The position numbers were made by a program, and so were the translations under genes. Positions 9,127-17,494 of a DNA stretch of 64,000 bases are shown piece by piece. The notes below the pieces were generated by a model. It did no database searches. It saw only the letters and a list, made by a program, of their open reading frames with translations, and was not told the DNA's origin. Location: positions 1 through 64,000 of the forward strand of contig JANXRE010000068.1 of assembly GCA_025353165.1 (NCBI GenBank). The letters run 5' to 3'. The stretch is from Acidobacteriota bacterium (GTDB taxonomy: Bacteria > Acidobacteriota > Terriglobia > Bryobacterales > Bryobacteraceae). Each line of letters starts with the position of its first letter. Position 1 is the stretch's first letter.

Positions 9127-9581
9127 TGATGTCCGAGGGCCTTCAGACCTGGAGCGATCAGGCCTTACTGGCGCTCTGTCTGGATCCGGAGCCGTTCCGT
9201 ACCGGGGTGAAGGGCAAGTTGATGGCGCGCATCGCGGCGGAGGCGGAACACCGGCCCGCGGTTTGCATCCGCGCCGCGCAGGGCGACTGGGTTGCCTCCG
9301 AAGTTCCCGGAGTTGCGATCAAGCCGCTGTACCACGACCCCGCCCACGGGCTGAGTACCGTCCTGGTTCGCATGGACCCCGGGATAATCTACCCGGCACA
9401 CAAGCACCACGATGCGGAGCAGTGCCTGGTGCTGGAGGGAGATCTCCGCTGGGAGGGTTTGGAATACCGGGCCGGCGATTTCGTGGTGGCGCGAGCCGGT
9501 TCCATCCACCCCCGGCTTACCACCGAACATGGCGCTCTGCTGCTGATTGTTGCCGGGCAAAACGAATTCCTGCCGGCGTGA
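9123..9581 (+). CDS. ChrR-like cupin protein, probable anti-sigma partner
   Basis: Residues 70-152 are a cupin with likely metal ligands His93, His95, Glu99 (HKHHDAE) and His129 (IHP). The N-terminal 60 residues (LQTWSDQALLALCL then KGKLMARIAAEA) are helical but lack the HxxxCxxC zinc motif that defines the ChrR anti-sigma domain. Thus it may hold the sigma factor without zinc or act as a cupin sensor that is not itself the inhibitor. Overlaps the sigma stop (ATGATGATG) behind a perfect GGAGG, so the two products are made together. Pairing is visible; the regulatory role is inferred from the family. Confidence 0.8.
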   Translation: MMMSEGLQTWSDQALLALCLDPEPFRTGVKGKLMARIAAEAEHRPAVCIRAAQGDWVASEVPGVAIKPLYHDPAHGLSTVLVRMDPGIIYPAHKHHDAEQCLVLEGDLRWEGLEYRAGDFVVARAGSIHPRLTTEHGALLLIVAGQNEFLPA

Positions 9582-9769
9582 ACCGGACAGACCGGCGAGA
9601 AGGGCCGCAAGAATCTGGGGCGCGTTCGCGTCAATAACGGGCGGGTGGTGTACATCATCGACGACGCGGCCAGGATCGTCAGTGCGACTCAGGCCACACA
9701 TCGCCGCGAGGTTTACGAATAAAAAGGCTGGACCCAGTGTGCCAAAATGGTATCTAGACCGATCCCCCC
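9582..9769 (+). other. Intergenic stretch with a short coding-like tail
   Basis: Between the cupin gene and the M16 peptidase gene. A plus-strand frame ending with TAA at about 9721 reads RVNNGRVVYIIDDAARIVS before the stop; it has no good start and could be the tail of a lost gene or chance. No terminator hairpin was identified. Confidence 0.25.
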
Positions 9770-11068
9770 ATGCCTGTCGTATCCCCAAAAGCGCCACCGA
9801 AGACTCGAGACATTCAGGAAGCGACCCTTCCGAACGGCATCCGCATCATCACGGAACTCATGCCGCACGTCCGCTCCGTTTCCGTGGGCATCTGGATCGG
9901 CACGGGATCCCGGCGCGAAACCCCAGAGGAGAATGGGATCTCGCACTTTATCGAACACATGGTGTTCAAGGGCACCACCCACCGGTCCGCCGAGGACATC
10001 GCGCGGTCGGTGGATTCGATCGGCGGGGGACTGGACGCGTTTACGTCGAAAGAACTCGTCAGTTACAACACCAAGGTTCTCGATGAGCACGTCCCGATCG
10101 CTTTCGACGTACTCTCGGACCTGGTCCTGAATCCTCTTTTTCGCGACGACGACATTCAGAAGGAAAAGGGCGTCATCCTCGAGGAACTGAAGATGGAGGT
10201 GGACAATCCGGAATACCTGATCCACGAGATTTTCTCGAGCAATTTCTGGAAGGACCACCCGCTCGGCAAGCCCATCCTCGGCAGCAAGGAAAACATCAAG
10301 CATTTCAACGGCGACCAGATTCGCGATTATTTCGGCCGCGTCTATGCGCCCGGAAACATCGTCATCACCGCGGCGGGAAACCTTAACCACGACCAACTGG
10401 TCCGTCTGGCCGGCGAACAGTTCTCTACGCTTTCCGGAAACGGCGTCCCGCCGACTCCGGCGCCGCCGGTTCCGCACGCCCGCATGGTCTTCCGCAACAA
10501 GGCCTCGCTGGAACAGGTTCACGTCTACATGGGCATGCCGGCGTATGCGCTTTCGCACGAGTCCCGGTTCGTCTGTTACGTTCTGAACACGATTCTCGGC
10601 GGCGGCATGAGTTCGCGGCTGTTCCAGAACATTCGCGAGAAGCAGGGCCTCGTGTATTCGGTGTACTCCGACTTGAGCATGTACCACGACGCCGGCTGCC
10701 TGGCGATCTGCGCGGCCACTTCCGTCGAGTCCGCGCGCAAAGTGGTTACCACCGTCATGGACGAGCTGCGCCAGATCCGCGACGAGCCGGTGACCGCCGA
10801 GGAACTCAGGCGGGCCAAGGACCACCTCAAGGGGTCTTTTGTGCTGGGCCTGGAATCCACCTCCAGCCGCATGGGCAATCTCGCCCGGCAGGAATTGTAC
10901 TTCGGGCGGTTCTTCACCCTCGACGAGATGCTCGCCAGCATTGAAGCGGTGACGGCCGGGCAGGTGCAAACCGTCGCGCGCGACCTGCTGCAACCGGAGG
11001 ATGTCGCGCTCACGATGTTGGGCCGTCTCGACGGGTTTAAGATGACGAGAGAGGATCTCGTCCACTGA
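9770..11068 (+). CDS. M16 family zinc peptidase
   Basis: Processing-peptidase-like member of the pitrilysin family, 432 residues. The inverted zinc motif HFIEH gives His59, Glu62 and His63; the distal ligand 76 residues on is Glu139 (EELKMEVDNPE). A second M16 domain follows with the usual NTILGGGMSSRLFQNIREKQGLVY segment. No signal peptide is evident, so it may be cytoplasmic or exported by another route. Homologues degrade peptides or process precursors. The stop at 11068 overlaps a possible CTG start of the TPM gene. Confidence 0.92.
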   Translation: MPVVSPKAPPKTRDIQEATLPNGIRIITELMPHVRSVSVGIWIGTGSRRETPEENGISHFIEHMVFKGTTHRSAEDIARSVDSIGGGLDAFTSKELVSYNTKVLDEHVPIAFDVLSDLVLNPLFRDDDIQKEKGVILEELKMEVDNPEYLIHEIFSSNFWKDHPLGKPILGSKENIKHFNGDQIRDYFGRVYAPGNIVITAAGNLNHDQLVRLAGEQFSTLSGNGVPPTPAPPVPHARMVFRNKASLEQVHVYMGMPAYALSHESRFVCYVLNTILGGGMSSRLFQNIREKQGLVYSVYSDLSMYHDAGCLAICAATSVESARKVVTTVMDELRQIRDEPVTAEELRRAKDHLKGSFVLGLESTSSRMGNLARQELYFGRFFTLDEMLASIEAVTAGQVQTVARDLLQPEDVALTMLGRLDGFKMTREDLVH

Positions 11069-11826
11069 GGATCCGCGCCACATCGGCCTTTCTCCTGTGC
11101 TGCTGTTGGATGCTGGCAGCCGATCTCTCCTCGCTCAAACCCCAGGGTTATGTAAACGATTTCGCGGGCGTGCTGGACGAGGGTTCGCGCACCGCCATCG
11201 AACGCTATTGCGGGGGTGTGGAACGCGCCACCGGGGCGCAAATGTCGGTGGTGACGATCCAGACGCTGGACGGCCAACCCATCGAGGAAGCCGCCAACAC
11301 GCTGTACCGTCAATGGGGCATCGGCAAGAAGGGCAAGGACGAAGGCGTCCTGCTCCTGCTCGCGACGGCGGATCATAAGAGCCGCGTCGAAGTCGGATAT
11401 GGCCTCGAACCGGTGCTGACGGACGGCTTCGTCGGCAGCGTGCTCCGGGAGATGCGCCCGGCGTTGCAGCAGGGGAATTTCGAGGCGGCGATTGGGTCGG
11501 GAGTGTCGGAGATCGGCCAGAAAATCGCGGACGCGAAAGGCGTGGCCATCCAGCGGAGCTTGCCGCGTAGCGCCGCGCCGGAGCACCGCGGCGGCGGTAT
11601 CCCCTGGCCCCTGTTGCTTTTGGGGATCTTCCTCCTGTTTTTGCTGATCAGCCGCGGCGGTGGCGGAGGAGGTGGGTTGCTCGCCGGCTTATTGCTGGGA
11701 AACCTCCTCGGCGGCGGCCGCGGCGGATGGGGCGGAGGCGGGTTTGGCGGAGGAGACTCCGGCGGCGGGTTTGGCGGATTCGGCGGGGGAGACTCCGGCG
11801 GGGGCGGCGCGTCCGGCGGTTGGTAG
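11065..11826 (+). CDS. TPM-domain (YgcG-like) membrane protein with Gly-rich tail
   Basis: Residues after the signal peptide form a TPM/repair-type domain (YVNDFAGVLD, TGAQMSVVTIQTLDG, GKDEGVLLLLA, RVEVGYGLEPVLTDG), followed by one membrane helix (WPLLLLGIFLLFLLI) and a Gly/Ser-rich tail. The first ATG is 11110, but that would leave out a typical signal peptide encoded just before it (RIRATSAFLLCCCWM). A CTG at 11065, 8 bases after GAGAGGA and overlapping the M16 stop, would restore it; there is no ATG, GTG or TTG upstream before a stop. YgcG proteins commonly neighbour LemA, as here. Confidence 0.85.
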   Translation: MRIRATSAFLLCCCWMLAADLSSLKPQGYVNDFAGVLDEGSRTAIERYCGGVERATGAQMSVVTIQTLDGQPIEEAANTLYRQWGIGKKGKDEGVLLLLATADHKSRVEVGYGLEPVLTDGFVGSVLREMRPALQQGNFEAAIGSGVSEIGQKIADAKGVAIQRSLPRSAAPEHRGGGIPWPLLLLGIFLLFLLISRGGGGGGGLLAGLLLGNLLGGGRGGWGGGGFGGGDSGGGFGGFGGGDSGGGGASGGW

Positions 11827-11847
11827 GCGCGACAATCGGAGGAGACG

Positions 11848-12567
11848 ATGCAGCGGGAACTTACAGCACTGGTGAACCGGTTGACGGGCGCGTTTGGCGG
11901 CCGGCTGGTCAGCGTGGTCCTTTACGGCTCCGCGGCGGACGGCGACCACCACGGCCATTTCTCCGACATCAACGTGTTCTGCGTGCTCCAGCAGTTGACG
12001 CCGAAGGAACTGGCCGACTCCGAGCCGGTCTTCCGTTGGTGGCGGGAACTCGGCCATCCCGCGCCGCTGTTGATGACCGAGGAGGAGACCCGAAGCTCCA
12101 CCGACTGTTTCCCCATCGAGTTCCAGGACATGAAGGAGCGCCGCAAGGTGCTCTTCGGCCGCGACGTCATCGCGGAAATTGAAATCGACTGCACGTTTTG
12201 GCGCGCTCAACTCGAACACGATTTGCGCGTGAAACTTCTGCGCTTGCGGCAGCAGGCGGCGGGGATCCTCTCCGATCGCGACCGTCTGCTGAGGCTGTGC
12301 CTCGACTCCGTCTCCACGTTTGTAGTGTTGGGCCGGCACGCTCTCCTGTACTCGGGAAAGCAAGTGCCGGTGACAAAGCGGGAGATCCTGCGCGAGATGG
12401 AAACTGCGCTGGGCATTCCCATGACCGCGTTTGGAGACCTGCTCTCAATTCGCGAGCGGACGACCGCGCCGCAGGACACCGACGCGGCGGCATTGTTCGA
12501 CAAGTACCTGAAACAGATCGCGGCCCTCGTCGCATTCGTGGACCGCATGGAGGAAAGGCAATCATGA
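11848..12567 (+). CDS. Nucleotidyltransferase-fold protein
   Basis: 239 residues. The N-terminal domain has a Pol-beta-type nucleotidyltransferase motif LYGSAADGDHHGHFSDINV, then a helical C-terminal region. The canonical second metal-binding Asp (SDID) is Asn here (SDIN), so catalysis may be altered or lost. Position between the TPM gene (21 bases upstream) and lemA (ATGA overlap downstream) puts it in a membrane-associated three-gene unit. Substrate unknown. Not a clear MNT antitoxin because no HEPN partner gene is present. Confidence 0.7.
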   Translation: MQRELTALVNRLTGAFGGRLVSVVLYGSAADGDHHGHFSDINVFCVLQQLTPKELADSEPVFRWWRELGHPAPLLMTEEETRSSTDCFPIEFQDMKERRKVLFGRDVIAEIEIDCTFWRAQLEHDLRVKLLRLRQQAAGILSDRDRLLRLCLDSVSTFVVLGRHALLYSGKQVPVTKREILREMETALGIPMTAFGDLLSIRERTTAPQDTDAAALFDKYLKQIAALVAFVDRMEERQS

Positions 12568-13130
12568 AAGTAGCTCTCATCGTTACCGCTGTTGTGGTTT
12601 TGGCTCTTCTCATCTTCGGCGGGTCGCTCGTCAGTACCCGGAACGAACTGGTGATGGAAAAAGAGTCCATCGCCAAGCAATGGGCGGACGTGGATACCGT
12701 CTTGCAGCGCCGCGCCGACCTCATTCCGAATCTGGTGAATACCGTGAAGGGGTACGCCAAACATGAAGAGGGCGTGTTCACCGCTATCGCCAACGCGCGC
12801 GCTCAAATGGCCGGCGCTCGAACGCCGCAGGACAAGATTCAGGCGAACTCGCAATTGGAAGGAGCGCTGGGCCGGCTCCTGGTCGTCGTCGAAAATTACC
12901 CGCTGTTGCGGGCGAACGAACAGTTCAACCGGCTGATGGATGAATTGGCGGGCACGGAGAATCGCATCAACGTCGAGCGGCGAAAGTACAATGACGTAGT
13001 CATGCGGTACAACGCCGACCTCCAGTTGTTCCCGAAGAACATCGCGGCGGGCATGTTCGGATTCCAGCGCGAGGACGCCTATTTCAAAGCGGACGCCGGA
13101 GCGCGGACCGTGCCGCCGGTGCAATTCTAG
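12564..13130 (+). CDS. lemA: LemA family protein
   Basis: 188 residues: an N-terminal membrane anchor (VALIVTAVVVLALLIFGG) followed by the long-helix LemA domain with the diagnostic QWADVDTVLQRRADLIPNLV, ENYPLLRANEQF and GTENRINVERRKYND blocks. LemA proteins are membrane-anchored helical bundles often encoded beside TPM/YgcG proteins; function is not firmly known. The ATG at 12564 overlaps the previous stop by ATGA, which fixes the start. The aldehyde dehydrogenase ATG follows its TAG directly. Confidence 0.95.
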   Translation: MKVALIVTAVVVLALLIFGGSLVSTRNELVMEKESIAKQWADVDTVLQRRADLIPNLVNTVKGYAKHEEGVFTAIANARAQMAGARTPQDKIQANSQLEGALGRLLVVVENYPLLRANEQFNRLMDELAGTENRINVERRKYNDVVMRYNADLQLFPKNIAAGMFGFQREDAYFKADAGARTVPPVQF

Positions 13131-14570
13131 ATGATCTTTGGAAACTACATCGACGGCCAGTGGCTGACGGGCGGAGCCACGTTTGAGAATCGAAACCCCG
13201 CCAATACCGACGAAGTAGTCGGCCTGTTCGGAAAAGGATTGCCCGCCGACATCGAACACGCGGCGGATGCGGCCGAACGTGCCTTCCCGTCCTGGTCGGG
13301 GATGCCCGCACCCGCGCGCGGGAATTTGCTGTACAAGGTCGCCGAGATCCTGGAGAGCAAGCTCGACCACATCGCGGCCGACATGACGCGCGAGGAAGGC
13401 AAGACGCTGCCCGAAGCGAAAGGCGAGGTGCGGCGAAGCATCAACATCTTCCGCTACTTCGGCGGCGAGGGATCGCGCATGTTCGGCCTTCAGGTCCCCA
13501 GCGAGCGCGACCGCGTCCACATGTTCGCCATCCGCAAAGCGCTGGGCGTCGTCGGATTGGTGACGCCCTGGAATTTTCCCAGCGCGATCCCCGCATGGAA
13601 ACTTGCGCCGGCATTGATCGCCGGAAACACCGTCATCCTGAAGCCCGCATCGGTCGCGCCGCTCAGCGCGTGGCGGATTGTCGAGGCTTGCCACCAGGCC
13701 GGCATTCCGAAGGGCGTCGTGAATTTCGTCGCCGGGCCAGGCGGAGCGCTGGGCGAAGCTCTCGTAAACGCGCGCCCGCTGAAGGCGCTGTCATTCACCG
13801 GCTCCTGCGGTGTCGGACACTGGCTGCACGAGCGCGCATCGGCGCGACGGCTCAGAATTCAGCTCGAGATGGGCGGCAAGAACCCGACCATCGTGCTCGC
13901 CGACTGCGACTTCAATGCCTCGGTCGAGAACGTGGTGAACGCCGCGTTCTTCTCCACCGGCCAGAAGTGCACGTCCACCAGCCGCGTCATCATTGAGGAT
14001 GCCATTCACGACCGCTTCCTGGAAGCGCTGGTGGAAAGGACCAAACGGCTGAAGATCGGGAACGGAATGGAGCCGGGCATCGAGATCGGTCCCGCGGTCG
14101 ATCAGGCGCAGCTCGACACGAACCTCGAGTACGTCGAAATCGCGCGGCAGGAGTGCGGCGAACCGCTGGTGGGCGGGAAGCGGCTCACGGGCGGAGCTTA
14201 CGACAAGGGCTATTTCATGGAGCCGGCTATCTTCGCGAACGTGACACCGGAGATGCGGATCGCGCAGGAAGAGGTCTTCGGCCCGGTGCTGGCCGTTCTG
14301 CGCGCGAAGGATTTCAGCGACGCGATGCGGCTGGCCAACGGCATCCCGTTCGGGCTCTCGGCGTCCGTGCAGACGACGAATGTCTCCCGCGTTTTCGATT
14401 TCGTCTACGGCATGGAGGCGGGCCTGCTGACCGTGAACCTGCCGAGCGCGGGCGTCGAGTACCAGTTGCCGTTTGGCGGCACCAAGGATTCGAGCTTCGG
14501 GCCGAAGGAGCAGGGCCCGGCGGCGCTCGATTTTTATACCGACTACAAAACCGTTTATCTGAAATATTGA
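13131..14570 (+). CDS. Aldehyde dehydrogenase, probable 2-oxoglutarate semialdehyde dehydrogenase
   Basis: 479-residue NAD(P)-dependent ALDH: Asn148 (TPWNFP), Glu246 (LEMGGKN), catalytic Cys280 (TGQKCTSTSR) and the C-terminal EEVFGPVLAV motif. The neighbouring gene encodes an AraD1-like FAH-fold enzyme. In non-phosphorylative (Weimberg-type) pentose oxidation a 2-keto-3-deoxy-pentonate dehydratase yields 2-oxoglutarate semialdehyde, which such an ALDH oxidises to 2-oxoglutarate; the pair makes this the best reading, though substrate is inferred. Starts right at the lemA stop; 7 bases to the next gene. Confidence 0.85.
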   Translation: MIFGNYIDGQWLTGGATFENRNPANTDEVVGLFGKGLPADIEHAADAAERAFPSWSGMPAPARGNLLYKVAEILESKLDHIAADMTREEGKTLPEAKGEVRRSINIFRYFGGEGSRMFGLQVPSERDRVHMFAIRKALGVVGLVTPWNFPSAIPAWKLAPALIAGNTVILKPASVAPLSAWRIVEACHQAGIPKGVVNFVAGPGGALGEALVNARPLKALSFTGSCGVGHWLHERASARRLRIQLEMGGKNPTIVLADCDFNASVENVVNAAFFSTGQKCTSTSRVIIEDAIHDRFLEALVERTKRLKIGNGMEPGIEIGPAVDQAQLDTNLEYVEIARQECGEPLVGGKRLTGGAYDKGYFMEPAIFANVTPEMRIAQEEVFGPVLAVLRAKDFSDAMRLANGIPFGLSASVQTTNVSRVFDFVYGMEAGLLTVNLPSAGVEYQLPFGGTKDSSFGPKEQGPAALDFYTDYKTVYLKY

Positions 14571-14577
14571 GGGATGG

Positions 14578-15420
14578 ATGCAACTTGGGCAGATCCGTTG
14601 GAATAGCCAGATAAGGGCTGCAATTTTCGAAGGCGGGAACGCCAGGCCGATACCGGAGTACACCATGGCCGACCTCATCGCCCGGTCTGAAAAGGAGGGC
14701 GACCCACTTCCCGAGGTCGCAAAGCGGCTGGCGTCGGCGCACTGCGAGAACATCCCGCCGATCATCCCGCTGGCGCCGAAAGAAGTATGGGCGTGTGGCT
14801 GCACATACGAAACCAGCGCTTCGTTTCGCGACGGCGAGCACGGAACCCGCGAAGGTTTCTACTCGCACGTGCACCACGCCGAGCGGCCTGAGATCTTCTT
14901 CAAGGGAACCGGCCGCGTTTGCGTCGGGACCGGGAAAAACATCGGCATACGGGCGGACTCCAAATTCACCGCGCCCGAGCCGGAACTGGCGGTGGTGCTG
15001 GGGCAAAAAGGCCACATCATCGGCTACACGCTGGCGAACGACGTCTCGGCGTGGGACATCGAACGCGAGAACCCGCTGTATTTGCCGCAATCGAAGCTGT
15101 ATCAGGCCTGCTGCGCGCTGGGGCCCGTAATCGTTACGGCGGACCAGCTTTTGTCGCCGGCCAACCTGACCATCACCTGCACCATTCAACGCGGACTGGA
15201 AACGATTTTTTCGGGCGAGACCTCTACCTCCCGTCTCAACCGCACCATCGAAAAGCTGATCGAATTCCTGCTCCGTTCGAATCCCGTCCCCGCCGGATCC
15301 GTGCTGTTGACAGGAACCGGCATCATTGTTCCGGAGACCGCGGCGCTCGCGCCCGGCGATGTTGTCCGCATCCACGTTCCCGAAATCGGGGAGCTGGTGA
15401 ACACCGCGGCGATCGTCTAA
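14578..15420 (+). CDS. FAH-fold protein, AraD1-like 2-keto-3-deoxy sugar-acid dehydratase
   Basis: 280 residues of the fumarylacetoacetate hydrolase superfamily. The metal-binding acid residues lie in APEPELAVVL and the NDVSAWDIERENPLYLPQSK segment, followed by GSVLLTGTGIIVPE. The sequence style (WACGCTYETSASFRDGE, PEIFFKGTGR) fits the AraD1 subgroup found with 2-oxoglutarate semialdehyde dehydrogenases rather than FAH itself. Probable role: dehydration of 2-keto-3-deoxy-pentonate. Same operon as the ALDH; its stop overlaps the convergent permease stop. Confidence 0.8.
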   Translation: MQLGQIRWNSQIRAAIFEGGNARPIPEYTMADLIARSEKEGDPLPEVAKRLASAHCENIPPIIPLAPKEVWACGCTYETSASFRDGEHGTREGFYSHVHHAERPEIFFKGTGRVCVGTGKNIGIRADSKFTAPEPELAVVLGQKGHIIGYTLANDVSAWDIERENPLYLPQSKLYQACCALGPVIVTADQLLSPANLTITCTIQRGLETIFSGETSTSRLNRTIEKLIEFLLRSNPVPAGSVLLTGTGIIVPETAALAPGDVVRIHVPEIGELVNTAAIV

Positions 15421-16793
15421 GCCGCGGCCTTTTTTTTCCAATAAAAATAAAACGGTACGCCGGCCGCCATCAGCCCCAGTCCGAGCAGCGATTCCCTCGG
15501 GCTGTGGACCAGCGTGGAACCGAGCAGCGCGATCGCGGCAAGAACGAAAAACACCGGCACGACCGGATAGCCCAGCACGCGGTACGGGCGAGGAAGTTCG
15601 GGTCGCTTGTGGCGAAGCACGATGACGGACGCCGCCGTCATGGCGTACAGGATCCAGCTTCCGAAGATCACCAGCGTGAACAACTGCTCGTAGCGGCCGG
15701 TGAGAACGAGCACCGCGGACCACACGCTGAGCAGCGCGATGGAAGCTCCCGGCGTGCGACGTTTCGCGTTCACCTCCGCGCACCGGCGAAAGAAGAGCCC
15801 GTCCTGCGCCATCGCATACGGAACCCGCGAGCCGGAAAGAATGGTGCCGTTCAGAGCCGCGAAAATAGAAATCATAGCCGCCACGCCGACCGCGTTCGCG
15901 CCCGCCCCGCCCAGGATGCGCCGCATCATCTCCCCGGCGACGCGCGTGGTGACCAGGCCGCCCTCGACCATTTGAGGTTGCACCTCAGCGGGGGTCAGCA
16001 CCGCGAAGTACGCCGCGGTCGCCAGCAGATACACGGCGATGATGATCGCCATGCCCGCGATCAGCGAGAACGGGAGGTTTTTCGCGGGACGCCGGATCTC
16101 GCTCGCGACCATCGTGACGGCGTTCCAGCCATCGTAGGCCCACAACGCCGCCACCAGCGCCGCGAAAAAACCGGCCACGCCCCCGGGGGCCGGAATCGAC
16201 TTCAAGTAGTTCGCGGTGGACGCCTGCCCGGATCCCAACCCGATCACGATGATGCCCGCGATGAGCGCGACTTTCACGATCGTCGTCACCACTTGTACAT
16301 CGCCGCCAACGCGGACACCCTGGTAATTGAGGGCGCCCAGTACGAGGATCAACGCCATCCCGAAGACCTGCCCGTAGCGGATCGGAAAGGGCCAGGACAG
16401 CATCGCAGCATTCAGTTGCGGCCAGAAATTCGCGAGATAGTAGAAGAATCCCGTCGCCAGCGTTGCGGTGGCCGCGGTTCTTCCGACCCACATCTGAGTC
16501 CACCCATAGAGGAACCCCCAGAAGGGCCCGTAGGCTTCGCGGAGGTACACGTATTCGCCGCCGGCCTCGGGCATTGCCGCGCCCAACTCCGAATACGTGA
16601 GCGCGCCGAACAGCGACAGCAGCCCGCCGAAAACGAAAACCGCGAACAAAGTGAGAGGTGACCCGACCTCGCGGATCATCGAAGACGGAACAAGAAAAAT
16701 GCCGCTCCCGATCGTCGTTCCAACGACGATGGCAATCGCGGCCCACGACCCGAGTTCACGGCGCAGTCCAGGAGTCTGAACGGAGGGATGCAA
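15417..16793 (-). CDS. APC-superfamily amino acid permease
   Basis: 458 residues, about 12 membrane helices. Start of helix 1 reads IAIVVGTTIGSGIFLVPS, the APC substrate-binding GSGIF motif; PEAGGEYVYLREAYGP follows helix 2 as in the LAT/CAT-like group. Likely proton- or exchange-driven amino acid uptake at the inner membrane; substrate cannot be read. Convergent with and overlapping the FAH gene by 4 bases, so it is a separate transcription unit. Confidence 0.9.
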   Translation of the reverse strand: MHPSVQTPGLRRELGSWAAIAIVVGTTIGSGIFLVPSSMIREVGSPLTLFAVFVFGGLLSLFGALTYSELGAAMPEAGGEYVYLREAYGPFWGFLYGWTQMWVGRTAATATLATGFFYYLANFWPQLNAAMLSWPFPIRYGQVFGMALILVLGALNYQGVRVGGDVQVVTTIVKVALIAGIIVIGLGSGQASTANYLKSIPAPGGVAGFFAALVAALWAYDGWNAVTMVASEIRRPAKNLPFSLIAGMAIIIAVYLLATAAYFAVLTPAEVQPQMVEGGLVTTRVAGEMMRRILGGAGANAVGVAAMISIFAALNGTILSGSRVPYAMAQDGLFFRRCAEVNAKRRTPGASIALLSVWSAVLVLTGRYEQLFTLVIFGSWILYAMTAASVIVLRHKRPELPRPYRVLGYPVVPVFFVLAAIALLGSTLVHSPRESLLGLGLMAAGVPFYFYWKKKAAA

Positions 16794-16814
16794 GCCCCTA
16801 GGTGTATCGAAGAA

Positions 16815-16839
16815 CCGCCGGCATAGTCAAGTCCGGCGG
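16815..16839 (-). terminator. Hairpin between brnA and the permease gene
   Basis: Perfect 7-bp inverted repeat CCGCCGG (16815-16821) / CCGGCGG (16833-16839) with an 11-base loop, located downstream of the brnTA stop in the minus direction and followed on that strand by TTCTTC. It could be an intrinsic terminator for brnTA, though the T tract is weak. Confidence 0.45.
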
Positions 16840-16862
16840 ACGCCCTTCACCCGCGGATCATT

Positions 16863-17189
16863 CTATTTCCCGGAAGGGTGTGCAGCCCTGTTCTCCTCGG
16901 AATCCAACGCCTGATGAAGCAGCATCTTTAGGTACGTCTGGTACCGCAGTCCCTTCTCGGCGGCCAAAGTTCTGGCTCGCGCAAGGTCCTCTTCGGCTAA
17001 CCGGATCGTAATGGTTGGTGACGGGCCCGCTTGGCTGGCTCGTTCGCCGGCGATTCGCGCCACGGTGCCCTTGCCGAGTTTGCCGGCGGCCTTGGCTTGC
17101 TCAAATCGATTCGCGATGCGGTTCTGATTCTTTGCCCACCACTCGGCTTCTTTTTTTTCAGTTTCGAAGCGTGGTTGTTTCTTAGCCAT
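16863..17189 (-). CDS. brnA: BrnA-type antitoxin
   Basis: 108 residues. N-terminal half is charged (EKKEAEWWAKNQNRIANRFEQA, a segment expected to contact the toxin) and the C-terminal half is a ribbon-helix-helix like DNA-binding region (TITIRLAEEDLARARTLAAEKGLRYQTYLKMLLHQAL). Encoded 4 bases after the toxin gene, the reversed toxin-first order typical of BrnTA. Expected to neutralise BrnT and repress the operon through the palindrome at 17495-17515. Confidence 0.85.
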   Translation of the reverse strand: MAKKQPRFETEKKEAEWWAKNQNRIANRFEQAKAAGKLGKGTVARIAGERASQAGPSPTITIRLAEEDLARARTLAAEKGLRYQTYLKMLLHQALDSEENRAAHPSGK

Positions 17190-17193
17190 TGGA

Positions 17194-17481
17194 TCACTTG
17201 TCTCGTTCTTGCAAGTAAAACTGAATGAGTCGTTTGATTGGTTCGAACGCCGTTACGGCGCGTATACGATCTTCACGCCATGTAGTCACCACGAGAAGAA
17301 CGCGGCCTCGCACCGTCGCTCCAAGGTTGAGGTAGCGATCCTCCCCTTCGACGATCTCCATGCCGAGGTCCAGCGGGTCGTTGATGATGACTGGCTCCGC
17401 CTCGTCAGGCAGGACATGCTGGCGAGCCACGTGGCCAACATTCGCCTCGTCCCAGTCAAATTCAAAATCGGGCCCTTTCAT
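17194..17481 (-). CDS. brnT: BrnT-type RNase toxin
   Basis: 95 residues with the BrnT framework: FEFDWDEANVGHVARQHVL near the start (strand-helix with Trp-Asp), DPLDLGMEIVEGEDRYLNLGAT in the middle, and GRVLLVVTTWREDRIRAVTA in the sheet. BrnT is a RelE-fold mRNA-cleaving toxin. The C-terminal region is slightly divergent (FEPIKRLIQFY rather than the usual ARRATRRE), so activity is uncertain. First gene of the pair; a strong palindrome lies just upstream. Confidence 0.85.
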   Translation of the reverse strand: MKGPDFEFDWDEANVGHVARQHVLPDEAEPVIINDPLDLGMEIVEGEDRYLNLGATVRGRVLLVVTTWREDRIRAVTAFEPIKRLIQFYLQERDK

Positions 17482-17494
17482 CGCCCTATCTGAG

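Noticed and set aside
12198-12563. N-terminal extension of LemA in the same frame
   Set aside because: It is antisense/out-of-frame to the nucleotidyltransferase and the LemA membrane anchor begins at ATG 12564.
14919-16661. 580-codon open frame on the plus strand
   Set aside because: It is antisense to the FAH gene end and the APC permease, rich in Arg/His/Gly as expected for a GC-rich shadow, with no domain.
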